A stretch of 64,000 nucleotides of DNA from Streptomyces albidoflavus (lineage in GTDB: Bacteria > Actinomycetota > Actinomycetes > Streptomycetales > Streptomycetaceae), in the NCBI RefSeq assembly GCF_000719955.1, contig NZ_JOII01000031.1, forward strand, positions 1-64,000. Direction: 5' to 3'. Positions 42,656-52,026 of the stretch are shown piece after piece. Below the pieces are notes generated by a model. The model made no database searches. It was given only the letters and a program-made list of their open reading frames with translations, and was not told where the DNA came from. The stretch's first letter is position 1. Each line of letters begins with the position of its first letter. The position numbers and the translations under genes were made by a program.

Positions 42656-43311
42656 GATACGGCCTCCTGTGCCGGGGCGGCGGGGCGCGCGCCGGACGTG
42701 TACAGCGTCCGCAGGTGTTCCACCAGGGCGATCAGCACGTCCCGGGCGGAGTCGCGGGAGCGGGCGTCGCAGTGGATGAGGGGGACGCGCGGGTGCAGGT
42801 CGAGGGCCTCGCGGATGTCGGCCTCGCGGTGGCGCGGCCCGCCGAAGTCGTTGCAGGCCACGATGAACGGCGTGCCGTGGTGCTCCAGCCGGTCGATGGC
42901 GTACCAGGAGTCGGCGATGCGCCGGGTGTCGACGAGGACGACGGCGCCGAGGGTGCCGGAGAAGAGCCGGTCCCACAGGAACCAGAACCGCTCCTGGCCG
43001 GGGGCGCCGAAGAGGTAGAGGACGTTGCGGGCGTCGAGGGTGATGCGGCCGAAGTCGAAGGCGACGGTGGTCGCGGTCTTGGCGGCGACGCCCGCCGTGT
43101 CGTCGACCTCCTCGCCCGCCCGGGTCATCGTCTCCTCGGTGTTGAGGGGACGGATCTCGCTGACCGAGCGGACCAGGGTGGTCTTGCCGACACCGAACCC
43201 GCCGACGACGACGATCTTCAGCCCGTTGTCGGCGGTGCCGGCGAGGGCCGCGCGCTCGGGCCGGCCGGCGGCGGCCGGGTCCGCGGCCGCGTCAGAGATT
43301 GCGGAGTCCAA
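42652..43311 (-). CDS. cvnD: conservon small GTPase CvnD
   Basis: A 219-residue Ras-like GTPase of the CvnD/DUF (ATP/GTP-binding) family. P-loop VVVGGFGVGKTTLVRSVSEI, switch II region LYLFGAPGQERFWFLW, and a base-recognition segment FIVACNDFGG. Conservon GTPases couple to the CvnA kinase-like sensor and CvnB/CvnC. The TTG at 43311 was used, overlapping the cvnC end by 20 bp. A later internal start cannot be excluded. The C-terminus overlaps the CYP157 gene start. Confidence 0.9.
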   Translation of the reverse strand: MDSAISDAAADPAAAGRPERAALAGTADNGLKIVVVGGFGVGKTTLVRSVSEIRPLNTEETMTRAGEEVDDTAGVAAKTATTVAFDFGRITLDARNVLYLFGAPGQERFWFLWDRLFSGTLGAVVLVDTRRIADSWYAIDRLEHHGTPFIVACNDFGGPRHREADIREALDLHPRVPLIHCDARSRDSARDVLIALVEHLRTLYTSGARPAAPAQEAVS

Positions 43312-43645
43312 CGAGCACCTGCTCCAGAAGTCGGGGGTCCACCGCGCCGGGGGACGCGGCGGAACGGGGGTGGCGGGCGCTGATCCGGCCCTGGTCGAGC
43401 AGGTCCGTCAGCAGCACCCGCACGATCGAGATCGGCAGCTTCAGGTCGGCCGCGAGCTCCACCACCGCCGTGGGGCGGCGGCAGGTGGTGAGGATCGCCC
43501 GGTGTTCGGACTGCATGCCGGAGGTCGGCTCGGTCTCCGTCACCACCAGCGTCACCAGGTCGAAGGCGTCGCTGTCGGCGCGGCTGCGGCCGCCGGTCAG
43601 GGTGAACAGCCGGTCGGGGGCGTCGTCGCGGCCCGGCCTGCCCAT
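43292..43645 (-). CDS. cvnC: conservon DUF742 protein CvnC
   Basis: A 117-residue DUF742 protein with a winged-helix-like C-terminal half (EHRAILTTCRRPTAVVELAA, then LPISIVRVLLTDLLDQGRIS). It is the standard third component of a conservon. Its ATG overlaps the CvnB stop codon as TGATG. It is thought to be an adaptor between the roadblock protein and the GTPase. Confidence 0.92.
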   Translation of the reverse strand: MGRPGRDDAPDRLFTLTGGRSRADSDAFDLVTLVVTETEPTSGMQSEHRAILTTCRRPTAVVELAADLKLPISIVRVLLTDLLDQGRISARHPRSAASPGAVDPRLLEQVLVGLRNL

Positions 43646-44061
43646 CAGGTGGTGGCCTCGGTGGCCCGCGGTTCGGCGGCCAGATGCTCGCCGAGCTGCT
43701 CCACCAGTTCGCTCATGTTGTGCCCGACCAGACCGGGGTCGCCGTCCTCGTCGGCGACGACCGCGAGGTGCGCGCCGTCACCGGCCTCCACGATGAAGAG
43801 CACCCCGCCGTAGAACTCGGCCATCGCCGACCGGACCCCGCCGGAGCCGTCGCCGAACTCCACGGAGGCGCCGTGCGACAGGCTCTGGATGCCCGCGGCG
43901 ATGGCGGCGAGCTGGTCGGCCTGGTCGACGGAGAGTTCGGGCGTACGGCACAGCTTCAGGCCGTCGCGGGAGAGGACGAGGGCGTGGCGGGCGCCGGGAG
44001 TGCGCTCAAGGAGCTTCTCCAGCAGCCAGTTGAGCTTCTCGTCGGTGGTGGTGCCGGTCAT
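43645..44061 (-). CDS. cvnB: conservon roadblock/LC7 protein CvnB
   Basis: A 138-residue Roadblock/LC7-fold protein (LLEKLLERTPGARHALVLSR, AQADQL-type helix as VDQADQLAAIAAGIQSLSHG, and FYGGVLFIVEAGDGAHLAVV). Such proteins act as regulators of small GTPases such as CvnD. The ATG overlaps the cvnA stop by 4 bp (ATGA), so the cluster is one translationally coupled unit. Confidence 0.93.
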   Translation of the reverse strand: MTGTTTDEKLNWLLEKLLERTPGARHALVLSRDGLKLCRTPELSVDQADQLAAIAAGIQSLSHGASVEFGDGSGGVRSAMAEFYGGVLFIVEAGDGAHLAVVADEDGDPGLVGHNMSELVEQLGEHLAAEPRATEATT

Positions 44062-45698
44062 GGGGACTCATTGCCTTCCGGGGTCGGGTCGGTCGGGCGG
44101 ACGGCGTTGCGGAAGCTGCTGAACCGGGCAGCCCGCAGTCGGGCGTCGACCGGGTCGGGGGCCGCGCCCGGGGAGGCGGGGGCCCCCTCCGGGTGTGCCG
44201 CCGCCAGGGTCTGGCCGCGCCGCCGCTTGGGGAGTCCGGCGGGGCCGGACCCGGTGGCCCCGGGGGTGGTGCCGGTGGCCGATGAGGGGGACTCGGTACG
44301 GGGCCGCGCCTCGGCCGTGCGGCCCGTACGGGCTTCGCGGCGGGAGGGCAGCGGGGTGCGGGCGTGCCCGTCGGGCGTCTCGCCGGGCTCCGCGTCGGCG
44401 GCCGGACGGGTGTGCGCGCCGGGCCCGTCCTCACGGCCGCCCCGGTACGCCGCCGGGTCGTACGGCACGGTCCGGAAGGTACCGGAGTCGTACGGGTCCG
44501 GGTCACCGGCCGGGGCGGTGGCCGGCTCCTTCGCGGCGGGCGCGGCCGGGAGTACGGCGGTCTCGGCCTCGGCGGCGGGCGCGGGCACGGGGGGCGCGGC
44601 CGGGGCCGGGGCGGCCGGGAGCCCGGCGAAGGGGTGCTCGCGTGCCTCGGGGGAGGCGACGGTGGCCGTGGGGCCCGCCGCCTGCGTGGGGCGGGAGAGG
44701 AGGTCCTGCGGGAGGAGCACCAGGACGCCGGTGCCGCCGCGGGCCGAGGGGCGGAAGGAGACCTTCAGCCCGTGCTTGCGGGCGAGGCGGCCGACGACGG
44801 CAAGGCCCATTCGGGTGCCGGAGAGCGAGGCGAGATCGGTGGTGCCGGAGACGGCGGACTCGGCGCGGCGCAGCTGCACCTCGCTCATGACCAGGCCCGC
44901 GTCCTCGACGGAGACGATGAGCCCGGCCGGGACCTCCTCCGCGTAGACGTGGACCTCGGCGTTGGGCGGCGAGAACGTCGTGGCGTTGTCGAGGAGTTCG
45001 GCGAGGACGTGCATGACGCCCTCGGCGGCGTGCCCGGCGACGTGGACGTCGCTGGCGGCGTGGGTGCGCACCCGCTGGTAGCCGCTGATCCGGCCGAGCG
45101 CGCCGCGCAGGATCGACTCCATGACGATCGGCCGGGCCCAGCGGCGGCCCGAACGGGCGCCGGAGAGCACGGCGACGGAGTCGGCGAGGCGGCCGGCCTG
45201 GGCGGTGCGGTGGTCGAGGTGGAAGAGGTCGGCGAGGACGTCCTCGTCGCTGTGGCGCTCCTGCATGGCCCGCAGGTCGGCGAGCATCCCGGTGGAGAGG
45301 GCCTGCATGCGCCCGGCGGCGTTGGCGAACGAGGCCAGCGCGGCGTCCCGTTCGGCCAGCGCGCGGCGCCGCTCCTCGGTGAGGCGGGTGTTCTCGCCGG
45401 TCAGGCGGACCCGTTCCTGGTCGCCCCGGGCCACCTCCTCGCCGAGCGAGCCGAGCCGCTCGCGCAGCGCCTCGGCGACCTGCACGTACCGGGCGACGGT
45501 GACCGCGGCGACGCAGAGCAGCAGGGCCCCGGCCGCGGTGCACCACGCCAGCGGCGTGCGCACCGACGGTGGCGCGGAGAGGACGAAGGCGGTGCCGAGC
45601 ACCCCGGTGACGAGCACGGAGACGAGCAGGGCCCGCACGGCGGGACGAAGCGGCAACCGCTCCGTCCCCGAACGCGTGAGGGGGGTGGTCGCTGTCAT
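44058..45698 (-). CDS. cvnA: conservon sensor kinase-like protein CvnA
   Basis: A 546-residue membrane sensor: two N-terminal helices (about 18-60) with a very short outside loop, a coiled coil (ALRERLGSLGEEVARGDQER), the dimerisation segment LFHLDHRTAQAGRLADSVAV, and an HATPase domain with N-box AELLDNATTFSPP and G-box SGTRMGLAVVGRLARKHGLK. The C-terminal about 190 residues are Pro/Ala-rich and disordered. The ATG at 45698 follows GAGGACCC; an ATG at 45713 is less likely. It is the first gene of the conservon. Confidence 0.9.
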   Translation of the reverse strand: MTATTPLTRSGTERLPLRPAVRALLVSVLVTGVLGTAFVLSAPPSVRTPLAWCTAAGALLLCVAAVTVARYVQVAEALRERLGSLGEEVARGDQERVRLTGENTRLTEERRRALAERDAALASFANAAGRMQALSTGMLADLRAMQERHSDEDVLADLFHLDHRTAQAGRLADSVAVLSGARSGRRWARPIVMESILRGALGRISGYQRVRTHAASDVHVAGHAAEGVMHVLAELLDNATTFSPPNAEVHVYAEEVPAGLIVSVEDAGLVMSEVQLRRAESAVSGTTDLASLSGTRMGLAVVGRLARKHGLKVSFRPSARGGTGVLVLLPQDLLSRPTQAAGPTATVASPEAREHPFAGLPAAPAPAAPPVPAPAAEAETAVLPAAPAAKEPATAPAGDPDPYDSGTFRTVPYDPAAYRGGREDGPGAHTRPAADAEPGETPDGHARTPLPSRREARTGRTAEARPRTESPSSATGTTPGATGSGPAGLPKRRRGQTLAAAHPEGAPASPGAAPDPVDARLRAARFSSFRNAVRPTDPTPEGNESP

Positions 45699-46216
45699 CA
45701 ATCGGGTCCTCATGGACGCGTGGAGGCGGCGGCCTGGGACGTGGTCAGCGCCCGGGGCCGATGCGAACAGGCTGTACGGCTGCGGGGCGTGACGGCCGCC
45801 CGGACGCGTCCGACGCTGCCCGGAATGGCTGACTCCCCGTAACTCGCGGCAACTATAAGAGGGTTCGTGTGCGATTTGGGAAGATCTTGAGCGACGGGGA
45901 TCGGGATGGTGACGGTTCGCGAATGATCAATTCCGCTGTATGGCGGTTTTTCGGACCGTGGGGGCGGGTTTCCGTTTGCGCTCCGTGATGTGACGTCGGT
46001 CACGCGGACGCGCGTCCTGGGGACGGCCGCCGGACGCCCCGGCCGGAAACGGCCGCCCCTCCTCGGCGGCGAACCACCCGCCCGGAACCGGCGCTGACAC
46101 CGCGTCACGCCACCCGGACGCGCGGCGGCCCGGTGCGTACCGTGGGGGCGGGGGTGACGGTCCTCCGGGACCGCCCGCCCGCGCCCGCCCAGGCCGCACC
46201 CGACCGAGGACCGCCC
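45699..46216. other. divergent promoter region of the conservon
   Basis: A 518-bp spacer between cvnA (leftward) and the FAD/Fe-S gene (rightward). On the minus strand, TATAGT (45852-45857) is a good -10 candidate for cvnA, 154 bp upstream of its start. The middle (about 45840-45965) is relatively AT-rich. I see no small gene. Confidence 0.45.
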
Positions 46217-49048
46217 ATGCCGCACCCCGCCCCCACCCCCGAACAGGTCCTCCGCACCGACCTGGCCCGTGCGCTGGCCGCCGGGATCGCCGGCGAGGCC
46301 GACTTCTCCGTCACCGCCCGCGCCCTGAACACCATGGACGCCTCCAACTACCGGCGCGTGCCGCTCGGCACGGTCGCCCCGCGCGACGCCGACGACGTGG
46401 CCGCCACCCTCGCGGTCTGCCGGGAGTACGGCGTGCCCGTGGTCGCCCGGGGCGCGGGCACCTCCATCGCCGGGCAGGCCACCGGCACCGGCGTCGTCCT
46501 CGACTTCACCCGGCACATGAACGGCCTGCTCGCCCTCGACCCCGAGGCACGCACCGCCCGCGTCCAGCCCGGCCTGATCCTCGACCGGCTCCGCGACGCC
46601 GCCGCCCCGCACGGCCTCACCTTCGGCCCCGACCCCTCCACGCACAGCCGCTGCACCCTCGGCGGGATGATCGGCAACAACTCCTGCGGCTCCCACTCGG
46701 TCGCCTGGGGGACGACCGCCGACAACGTCCACGCCCTCGACGTCCGTACCTACCGGGGCACCGCCCACCACCTCACCCCGGGCGACTGGACCGGAGCCCC
46801 CGACGGCCTGCGCGACCTCGTCCACGGCCACCTCGCCCTGCTCCGCACCGGCTACCCCGAACTGCCGCGCCGCATCTCCGGCTACGCCCTGGACGCCCTG
46901 CTCCCCGAACGCGGCGCCGACCTGCCCCGCTTCTTCTGCGGCACCGAGGGCACCCTCGGCCTGGTCACCGAGGCCACCGTCCGCCTGGTCGAGGCCCCGC
47001 CCGCCCGCGCGCTGGCCGTCCTCGGCTACGCCGACGAGTCCGCCGCCGCCGAAGCCGCCCCCGGCCTGCTGCCCTACGCCCCGCTCACCGTCGAGGGGAT
47101 GGCCGCCGACCTCGTCCCCGACCCGCGCGGCCTGCCCCGGGGCGGCGCCTGGCTCTTCGTGGAGACCGGCGGCGCCACCCGCGCCGAGGCCCGCCGCGAC
47201 GCCGAGGCGCTGGCGCGGGCCGCCGACGCCACCGACAGCCTCGTCGTCGACGACCCCGCCGGCCAGCGCGCCCTCTGGCGGGTCCGCGAGGACGCCTCCG
47301 GCACCGCCACCCGGATGCCCGACGGCTCCGAGGCGTGGCCCGGCTGGGAGGACTGCGCGGTGCCGCCCGCCCGGCTCGGCGCGTACCTGCGCGACTTCCG
47401 TGCCCTGCTCGCCGACCACGGGCTGCGCGGCACCCCGTACGGGCACTTCGGCGACGGCTGCATCCACGTCCGCATCGACTTCGACCTGCTCACCCCCGAC
47501 GGCGTCGGCCGCTTCCGGCGCTTCTCCGAGGAACTGGCCGCGCTCGTCGTCCGGCACGGCGGCTCCCTCTCCGGCGAGCACGGCGACGGCATGGCCCGCG
47601 CCGAACTCCTCCCCGCCCTCTACGGCGACGACCTGGTCCGCCTCTTCGGCGACGCCAAGGACGTCTGGGACCCGGACGGCGCCCTCAACCCCGGCGTCCT
47701 CGTCCGCCCCGCCCCCCTCGACGCCGACCTCCGCTTCGCCGTCCTCCCCACCACCCGCGTCGACACCGCCTTCGCCTACCCCCACGACGACGGCGACTTC
47801 TCGGCGGCCGTCCGCCGCTGCGTCGGCGTCGCCAAATGCCGTACGGAGACGGTCTCCGGCCCCGCCGTCATGTGCCCCTCCTTCCGCGCCACCGGCGAGG
47901 AGGAACACTCCACCCGGGGCCGCGCCCGCCTCCTCCACGAGATGCTGGCCGGCACCCGCGGCGGCCTCGTCACCGACGGCTGGCGCTCACCCGAGGTCCG
48001 CGACGCCCTCGACCTCTGCCTCTCCTGCAAGGGCTGCCGCAGCGACTGCCCCGTCGGCGTCGACATGGCCACCTACAAGGCCGAGTTCCTCCACCACCAC
48101 TACGACGGCCGCCTGCGCCCCCGCGCCCACTACGCGCTGGGCCGCCTGCCCCGCTGGCTCCGCCTCGCCGCGCCCGCCGCCCCACTCCTCAACGCCGCCG
48201 CCAGGATCGGCCCGCTCGCCACCGCCGCCAAGTACCTCGCCGGGATCGCCCCCCAACGCCCCATCCCGCCGCTGGCCGGCCCCGCCGAGCGCCGCCGCGC
48301 CCGCACCACCCCCGGCCGGCGCGACGGCGACCCCGTCCTCCTCTTCCCCGACACCTTCACCACCCACCTCACCCCCTCCGTCGAGGCCGCCGCCCGCCGC
48401 GTCCTCGACGACGCCGGACTGACCCCCCGCACCCCGAAGGGCCGCGTCTGCTGCGGCCTCACCTACGTCTCCACCGGCCAGCTCGACGCCGCCCGCAAGA
48501 TCCAGCGCCGCACCCTCGACACCCTGGAACGCGAAGGGCTCCTCGACCCGGACGACACCACCCCGCTCACCGTCCTCGAACCGAGCTGCGCCGCCGCCCT
48601 CGCCACCGACCTGCCCGAACTCCACCCGGACGACCCGCGCGCCCACCGCCTCGCCGCCCGCGTCCGCACCTTCGCCCAGACCCTCCTCGGCGCCGACTAC
48701 CGGCCACCCCGCCTCGACCGCCCCGTCACCGGCCAGACCCACTGCCACCAGCACGCCGTCCTCGACACCGAGGCCGACCGCACCCTGCGCGAACGCGCCG
48801 GCCTCACCGGCACCCTCACCGGCGGCTGCTGCGGCCTCGCCGGCAACTTCGGCTACGAACAAGGCCACTACGAGGTCTCCGTCGCCTGCGCCGAGGACCA
48901 ACTCCTCCCCGCCCTGGCCGCCGCCCCCACCGACGCCGTTGTCCTCACCGACGGCTACTCCTGCCGTACGCAGCTCACGCAGTTGAGCGAGGCGCGGCCG
49001 AGGCATCTGGCGGAGGTGCTGGCGGAGGGGGTGGAGGGCCGCACCTGA
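46217..49048 (+). CDS. FAD-linked and Fe-S oxidoreductase (D-2-hydroxyacid/lactate dehydrogenase type)
   Basis: A 943-residue two-part enzyme. The N-terminal about 480 residues are an FAD-binding PCMH and FAD-oxidase C-terminal unit (VPVVARGAGTSIAGQATGTG, GGMIGNNSCGSHSVAWGT, GYGHFGDGCIH-like PYGHFGDGCIHVRID, GSLSGEHGDGMARAEL). The C-terminal part has 4Fe-4S motifs (CLSCKGCRSDCPVG) and CCG domains (RVCCGLTYVSTGQLDAA and TGGCCGLAGNFGYE). It resembles YdiJ/Dld-type D-2-hydroxyacid dehydrogenases that pass electrons to quinone. The ATG at 46217 follows CGAGGA. It appears monocistronic. Confidence 0.88.
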   Translation: MPHPAPTPEQVLRTDLARALAAGIAGEADFSVTARALNTMDASNYRRVPLGTVAPRDADDVAATLAVCREYGVPVVARGAGTSIAGQATGTGVVLDFTRHMNGLLALDPEARTARVQPGLILDRLRDAAAPHGLTFGPDPSTHSRCTLGGMIGNNSCGSHSVAWGTTADNVHALDVRTYRGTAHHLTPGDWTGAPDGLRDLVHGHLALLRTGYPELPRRISGYALDALLPERGADLPRFFCGTEGTLGLVTEATVRLVEAPPARALAVLGYADESAAAEAAPGLLPYAPLTVEGMAADLVPDPRGLPRGGAWLFVETGGATRAEARRDAEALARAADATDSLVVDDPAGQRALWRVREDASGTATRMPDGSEAWPGWEDCAVPPARLGAYLRDFRALLADHGLRGTPYGHFGDGCIHVRIDFDLLTPDGVGRFRRFSEELAALVVRHGGSLSGEHGDGMARAELLPALYGDDLVRLFGDAKDVWDPDGALNPGVLVRPAPLDADLRFAVLPTTRVDTAFAYPHDDGDFSAAVRRCVGVAKCRTETVSGPAVMCPSFRATGEEEHSTRGRARLLHEMLAGTRGGLVTDGWRSPEVRDALDLCLSCKGCRSDCPVGVDMATYKAEFLHHHYDGRLRPRAHYALGRLPRWLRLAAPAAPLLNAAARIGPLATAAKYLAGIAPQRPIPPLAGPAERRRARTTPGRRDGDPVLLFPDTFTTHLTPSVEAAARRVLDDAGLTPRTPKGRVCCGLTYVSTGQLDAARKIQRRTLDTLEREGLLDPDDTTPLTVLEPSCAAALATDLPELHPDDPRAHRLAARVRTFAQTLLGADYRPPRLDRPVTGQTHCHQHAVLDTEADRTLRERAGLTGTLTGGCCGLAGNFGYEQGHYEVSVACAEDQLLPALAAAPTDAVVLTDGYSCRTQLTQLSEARPRHLAEVLAEGVEGRT

Positions 49049-49104
49049 GCACGGCCCGGCCCCGCGCGTCCCCAGAATCGGCTGCCCGTACCCGCTGAGC
49101 CCTG

Positions 49105-49560
49105 TCAGCCGCCGACCGCGCGGGACCAACACGCACGGACGGCCACCAGCTTCCGGTCGAGTTCCGCATCCAGTAGCCGGTTGGTGGCCGTCCCCGGGAG
49201 CGTGAGAGTCCGGCCGCGCACCCTGACGACCCGTAGCTCGGACCAGATTCCGCTCCGGGTCACTCGCTCCCGGGTCTCGATGCCGGCGACCTCGTTCCAG
49301 GGGACGACCCGCCTGCTGACCCAGGTGCGGAACTCCAGCCCCCTCGCGGTCAGGTGGACCCGGCCATGGATCTGGTTGGCCGTGCTGACGAAGGCGACCA
49401 CGGCGAGGACGCCGAGGCCGCCGGCCCACCACCACCTGCCCGGTCCGCGCGTGGTCAGGATCGCTGCCGTCACACCGGCCACCGCCAGCGTCACGAGGGC
49501 GTTCCGCCACCACAGCCTCCGACGGTCCGCGGAGTTGTAGCCGATCCGTATGTCAGGCAC
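49105..49560 (-). CDS. PH-domain membrane protein
   Basis: A 151-residue protein. Two membrane helices in the N-terminal half (NALVTLAVAGVTAAILTT, WWWAGGLGVLAVVAFVST) are followed by a bacterial PH-like domain (VHLTARGLEFRTWVSRRVVP, WNEVAGIETRERVTRSGIW, LRVVRVRGRTLTLPG). It is probably anchored at the membrane with the PH domain inside. No partner is adjacent on the same strand. The function is unknown. Confidence 0.75.
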   Translation of the reverse strand: MPDIRIGYNSADRRRLWWRNALVTLAVAGVTAAILTTRGPGRWWWAGGLGVLAVVAFVSTANQIHGRVHLTARGLEFRTWVSRRVVPWNEVAGIETRERVTRSGIWSELRVVRVRGRTLTLPGTATNRLLDAELDRKLVAVRACWSRAVGG

Positions 49561-49638
49561 GACGCGATGCTAGCCATGTCCGTGAACACCACGACCGGCC
49601 TGGCAGCACGACGCACATGCCTGAGGTGTCCGGCTCCC

Positions 49639-50517
49639 TCACGCCCCCGCCGTGATCTCCTGCGCCAGCCTCACCAGTGCCGGGAGAGCCGGGTGGGTGG
49701 TGCGGTCCGGCCAGGCGAGGCTGACCGGGAGTGGGGGTGCGTCGGTGAGGGGGACGAAGGTGACGCCGGGGTGGGGGTGCATGCCCGGGGTGGCGGCGCT
49801 GGTGACGCCCACGGCGCGGTCGGCGGCGATGACGGCGAGCCAGTCGTCGGTGTTGGCGACGGTCAGGGCGCGGGTCGGGCGGGTGGCGGCGGGCCAGAGC
49901 GCGAGCGTGGTGGTGCCGGAGACCGGGTTGAGGGCTACCGGGTACGGGGCGAGGTTGGCCAGGACTAGTGCGGGCCGGTCCGCGAGCGGGCTGTCCGAGG
50001 GCACGGCCGCCACCCGGTCCTCGGTGAAGAGGGTGACCGCGACCAGGCCGGGGGAGTCGACGGGCCCGCGCAGCAGCGCCGCGTCGGTCGAGCCGGAGGC
50101 GATCCCGGCGGTGCGGTCGTCGTGGCGCAGGAGTTCCAGCGGTACGTCCGGGTGGGCGCGGCGCCAGCGGCGCAGCAGCGGGGTGGTGAACCGGCCCGCC
50201 GCCGACCAGGAGTGGCCCAGCCGCAGCGGGCGGGCCTCCGCGCGCCCGACGTCGAGGGCGTCGCCGAAGGCGGTGACGGCCGCGGCGGCCCGCACCCGGA
50301 AGGTCTCGCCCGCCGCGGTGAGCGTGAGGTGGTGGGTGGAGCGGTCCACGAGGCGTACGCCGAGGGCGGCCTCCAGGGTGGCGAGGGTGCGGGAGGCGGC
50401 GGGCTGGGTGAGGCCGAGGCGGGCCGCGGCCCGGGTGATGTTGCGCTCCTCGGCGATGGCGAGGAAGCAGCGGAGGTGACGGAGTTCCAGGTCGCGACGG
50501 GTACGCGCAGGGCTCAT
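49639..50517 (-). CDS. LysR-family transcriptional regulator
   Basis: A 292-residue LysR regulator. N-terminal HTH: LELRHLRCFLAIAEERNITR, then AAARLGLTQPAASRTLATLE. The C-terminal half is a periplasmic-binding-like effector domain. The ATG at 50517 is near the start of the conserved HTH, with only a weak ribosome binding site. It is divergent from an EamA-family exporter, so it likely controls that gene and itself. Confidence 0.88.
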   Translation of the reverse strand: MSPARTRRDLELRHLRCFLAIAEERNITRAAARLGLTQPAASRTLATLEAALGVRLVDRSTHHLTLTAAGETFRVRAAAAVTAFGDALDVGRAEARPLRLGHSWSAAGRFTTPLLRRWRRAHPDVPLELLRHDDRTAGIASGSTDAALLRGPVDSPGLVAVTLFTEDRVAAVPSDSPLADRPALVLANLAPYPVALNPVSGTTTLALWPAATRPTRALTVANTDDWLAVIAADRAVGVTSAATPGMHPHPGVTFVPLTDAPPLPVSLAWPDRTTHPALPALVRLAQEITAGA

Positions 50518-50704
50518 GCCTGGGGAGCATAACGGCTGTGCAGGAGGCATTTCACCGGGCGCGCGGAGGTGCGTAGCGTGGGGTGGCGTGCGCGGGTCGC
50601 CAGGGAGCGGGCGTGAGCGCGGTACAACTCCTTGGACCCGGCGGTGCAGTGCGGCGTACTGTCGTCGCGGCGTGGGTTCGGACGGACGGAAGGCGGAACA
50701 GCCA

Positions 50705-51703
50705 GTGAGCGGGCAGAGGACGGACGCGGTCGCGGCCAAGGCGGTGGCGGCGGGGGCCGCCGTCAGCACACCGGAGGCGGCCGGAGCGGTCGGCGTGAAG
50801 CGCCGCCGGGGCGCCGGGGGCCGGGGCTCGCTCGGCCCGGTCGGGCTGGTCCTCGCCGGCGGGCTCTCCGTGCAGTTCGGCGGGGCGCTCGCGGTGACGC
50901 TGATGCCGAAGGCGGGCGCGCTCGGCGTCGTCTCGATCCGGCTCGCCGTCGCCGCCCTCGTCATGATGGCCGTCTGCCGCCCCTCGGTGCGCGGCTACAC
51001 CCGCGCCGACTGGGGCACGGTCCTCGCCTTCGGCACGGCCATGGCCGGCATGAACGCCCTCTTCTACCAGTCCGTCGACCGCATCCCGCTCGGCCCCGCC
51101 GTCACCCTGGAGGTGCTGGGCCCGCTCGCCCTCTCCGTCCTCGCCTCCCGCCGCCTGATCAACGTCCTGTGGGCGCTGCTCGCCCTCGCCGGGGTCTTCC
51201 TGCTCGGCGGCAGCGGCTTCGGCGGCCTGGACCTCGCCGGGGTCGCCTTCGCCCTCGGCGCGGGCGCCTGCTGGGCGGCGTACATCCTGTTCAGCGCCGG
51301 TACGGGCCGCCGCTTCCCGCAGGCCGACGGGCTGGCGCTGGCGCTGGTCGTCGCCGCCGTGCTGGTACTGCCGTTCGGGGTGGCCGACGCGGGGAGCGCC
51401 CTGCTCGACCCGGTCACCCTCGCCCTCGGCGCGGGCGTCGCCCTGCTCTCCTCGGTGCTCCCCTACACCCTGGAACTCATCGCCCTGCGCAGGCTCCCCG
51501 CCTCCACCTTCGCCGTCATGATGAGCCTGGAGCCGGCCATCGCCTCCCTCGCCGGCTTCCTCATCCTCAGCCAGGCCCTCACCGCCGTCCAGGCCGTCGC
51601 CATCGCCCTGGTCATCGGCGCCAGCTTCGGCGCGGTCCGCACCCAGGTCGGGCGGCGCCCCAAGCCCGCGAAGGGCGAGCCGGTGGCCTCGGGCGGCGCC
51701 TGA
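50705..51703 (+). CDS. EamA/DMT-family transporter
   Basis: A 332-residue drug/metabolite transporter with ten membrane segments in two EamA repeats (GPVGLVLAGGLSVQFGGALA to LINVLWALLALAGVFLLGGS, then GVAFALGAGACWAAYILFSA to ALTAVQAVAIALVIGASFGA). The motif SLEPAIASLAGFLILSQ is typical of RhtA-like amino-acid and metabolite exporters. The GTG at 50705 follows AAGGCGG. It is divergent from the LysR gene, which suggests regulation by it. The substrate is unknown. Confidence 0.88.
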   Translation: MSGQRTDAVAAKAVAAGAAVSTPEAAGAVGVKRRRGAGGRGSLGPVGLVLAGGLSVQFGGALAVTLMPKAGALGVVSIRLAVAALVMMAVCRPSVRGYTRADWGTVLAFGTAMAGMNALFYQSVDRIPLGPAVTLEVLGPLALSVLASRRLINVLWALLALAGVFLLGGSGFGGLDLAGVAFALGAGACWAAYILFSAGTGRRFPQADGLALALVVAAVLVLPFGVADAGSALLDPVTLALGAGVALLSSVLPYTLELIALRRLPASTFAVMMSLEPAIASLAGFLILSQALTAVQAVAIALVIGASFGAVRTQVGRRPKPAKGEPVASGGA

Positions 51704-52026
51704 GGCCGGGAGCGGACGGCGAACAGGCGCACCGGAAGAAGCTCCGACTACTCGGGCAAGGGAATTCCCTCGGCTCTGGCGATGTCGAGCGCCCGCCCGA
51801 CGCCGACCTCGGGCGCGGTGAAACCGAACTCCTTCCACGCGGATGGAACGGATCGGACATTCCCCGAGGTGCGGGATGCGCCTTCGCCGGGAAGCGCGAG
51901 GGTACGCGGCGGGTCCGGCTGCGGGAGCCTGGGCGTGTCGGTACCGGAAGAGGCGGCCCCCGCGCGTCACCGACGGCCTCCGCCCTTCGCCCCGTCACCA
52001 TGGACAGGAGAGAGAGGAAGTGCGCC
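51704..52026. other. intergenic region with a possible gene remnant
   Basis: A 323-bp spacer between the EamA gene and the DinB-like gene. Its left half carries a minus-strand C-terminal remnant (listed separately). The right half (about 51880-52010) holds no supported feature besides a GAGAGAGGAAG ribosome binding site for the next gene. Confidence 0.4.
51748..51860 (-). pseudogene. C-terminal remnant of a lost gene
   Basis: Reading leftward to a TAG at 51748-51750, the frame gives AWKEFGFTAPEVGVGRALDI then ARAEGIPLPE, which looks like a genuine protein C-terminus with natural codon use. There is no start codon with a ribosome binding site and no conserved N-terminal part, so it is probably the tail of a truncated gene. 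The family is not identified. Confidence 0.3.

Noticed and set aside
46217..49048. Two separate genes, FAD oxidase and Fe-S subunit
   Set aside because: The frame is continuous through both parts, and fused family members are common, so it is one protein.
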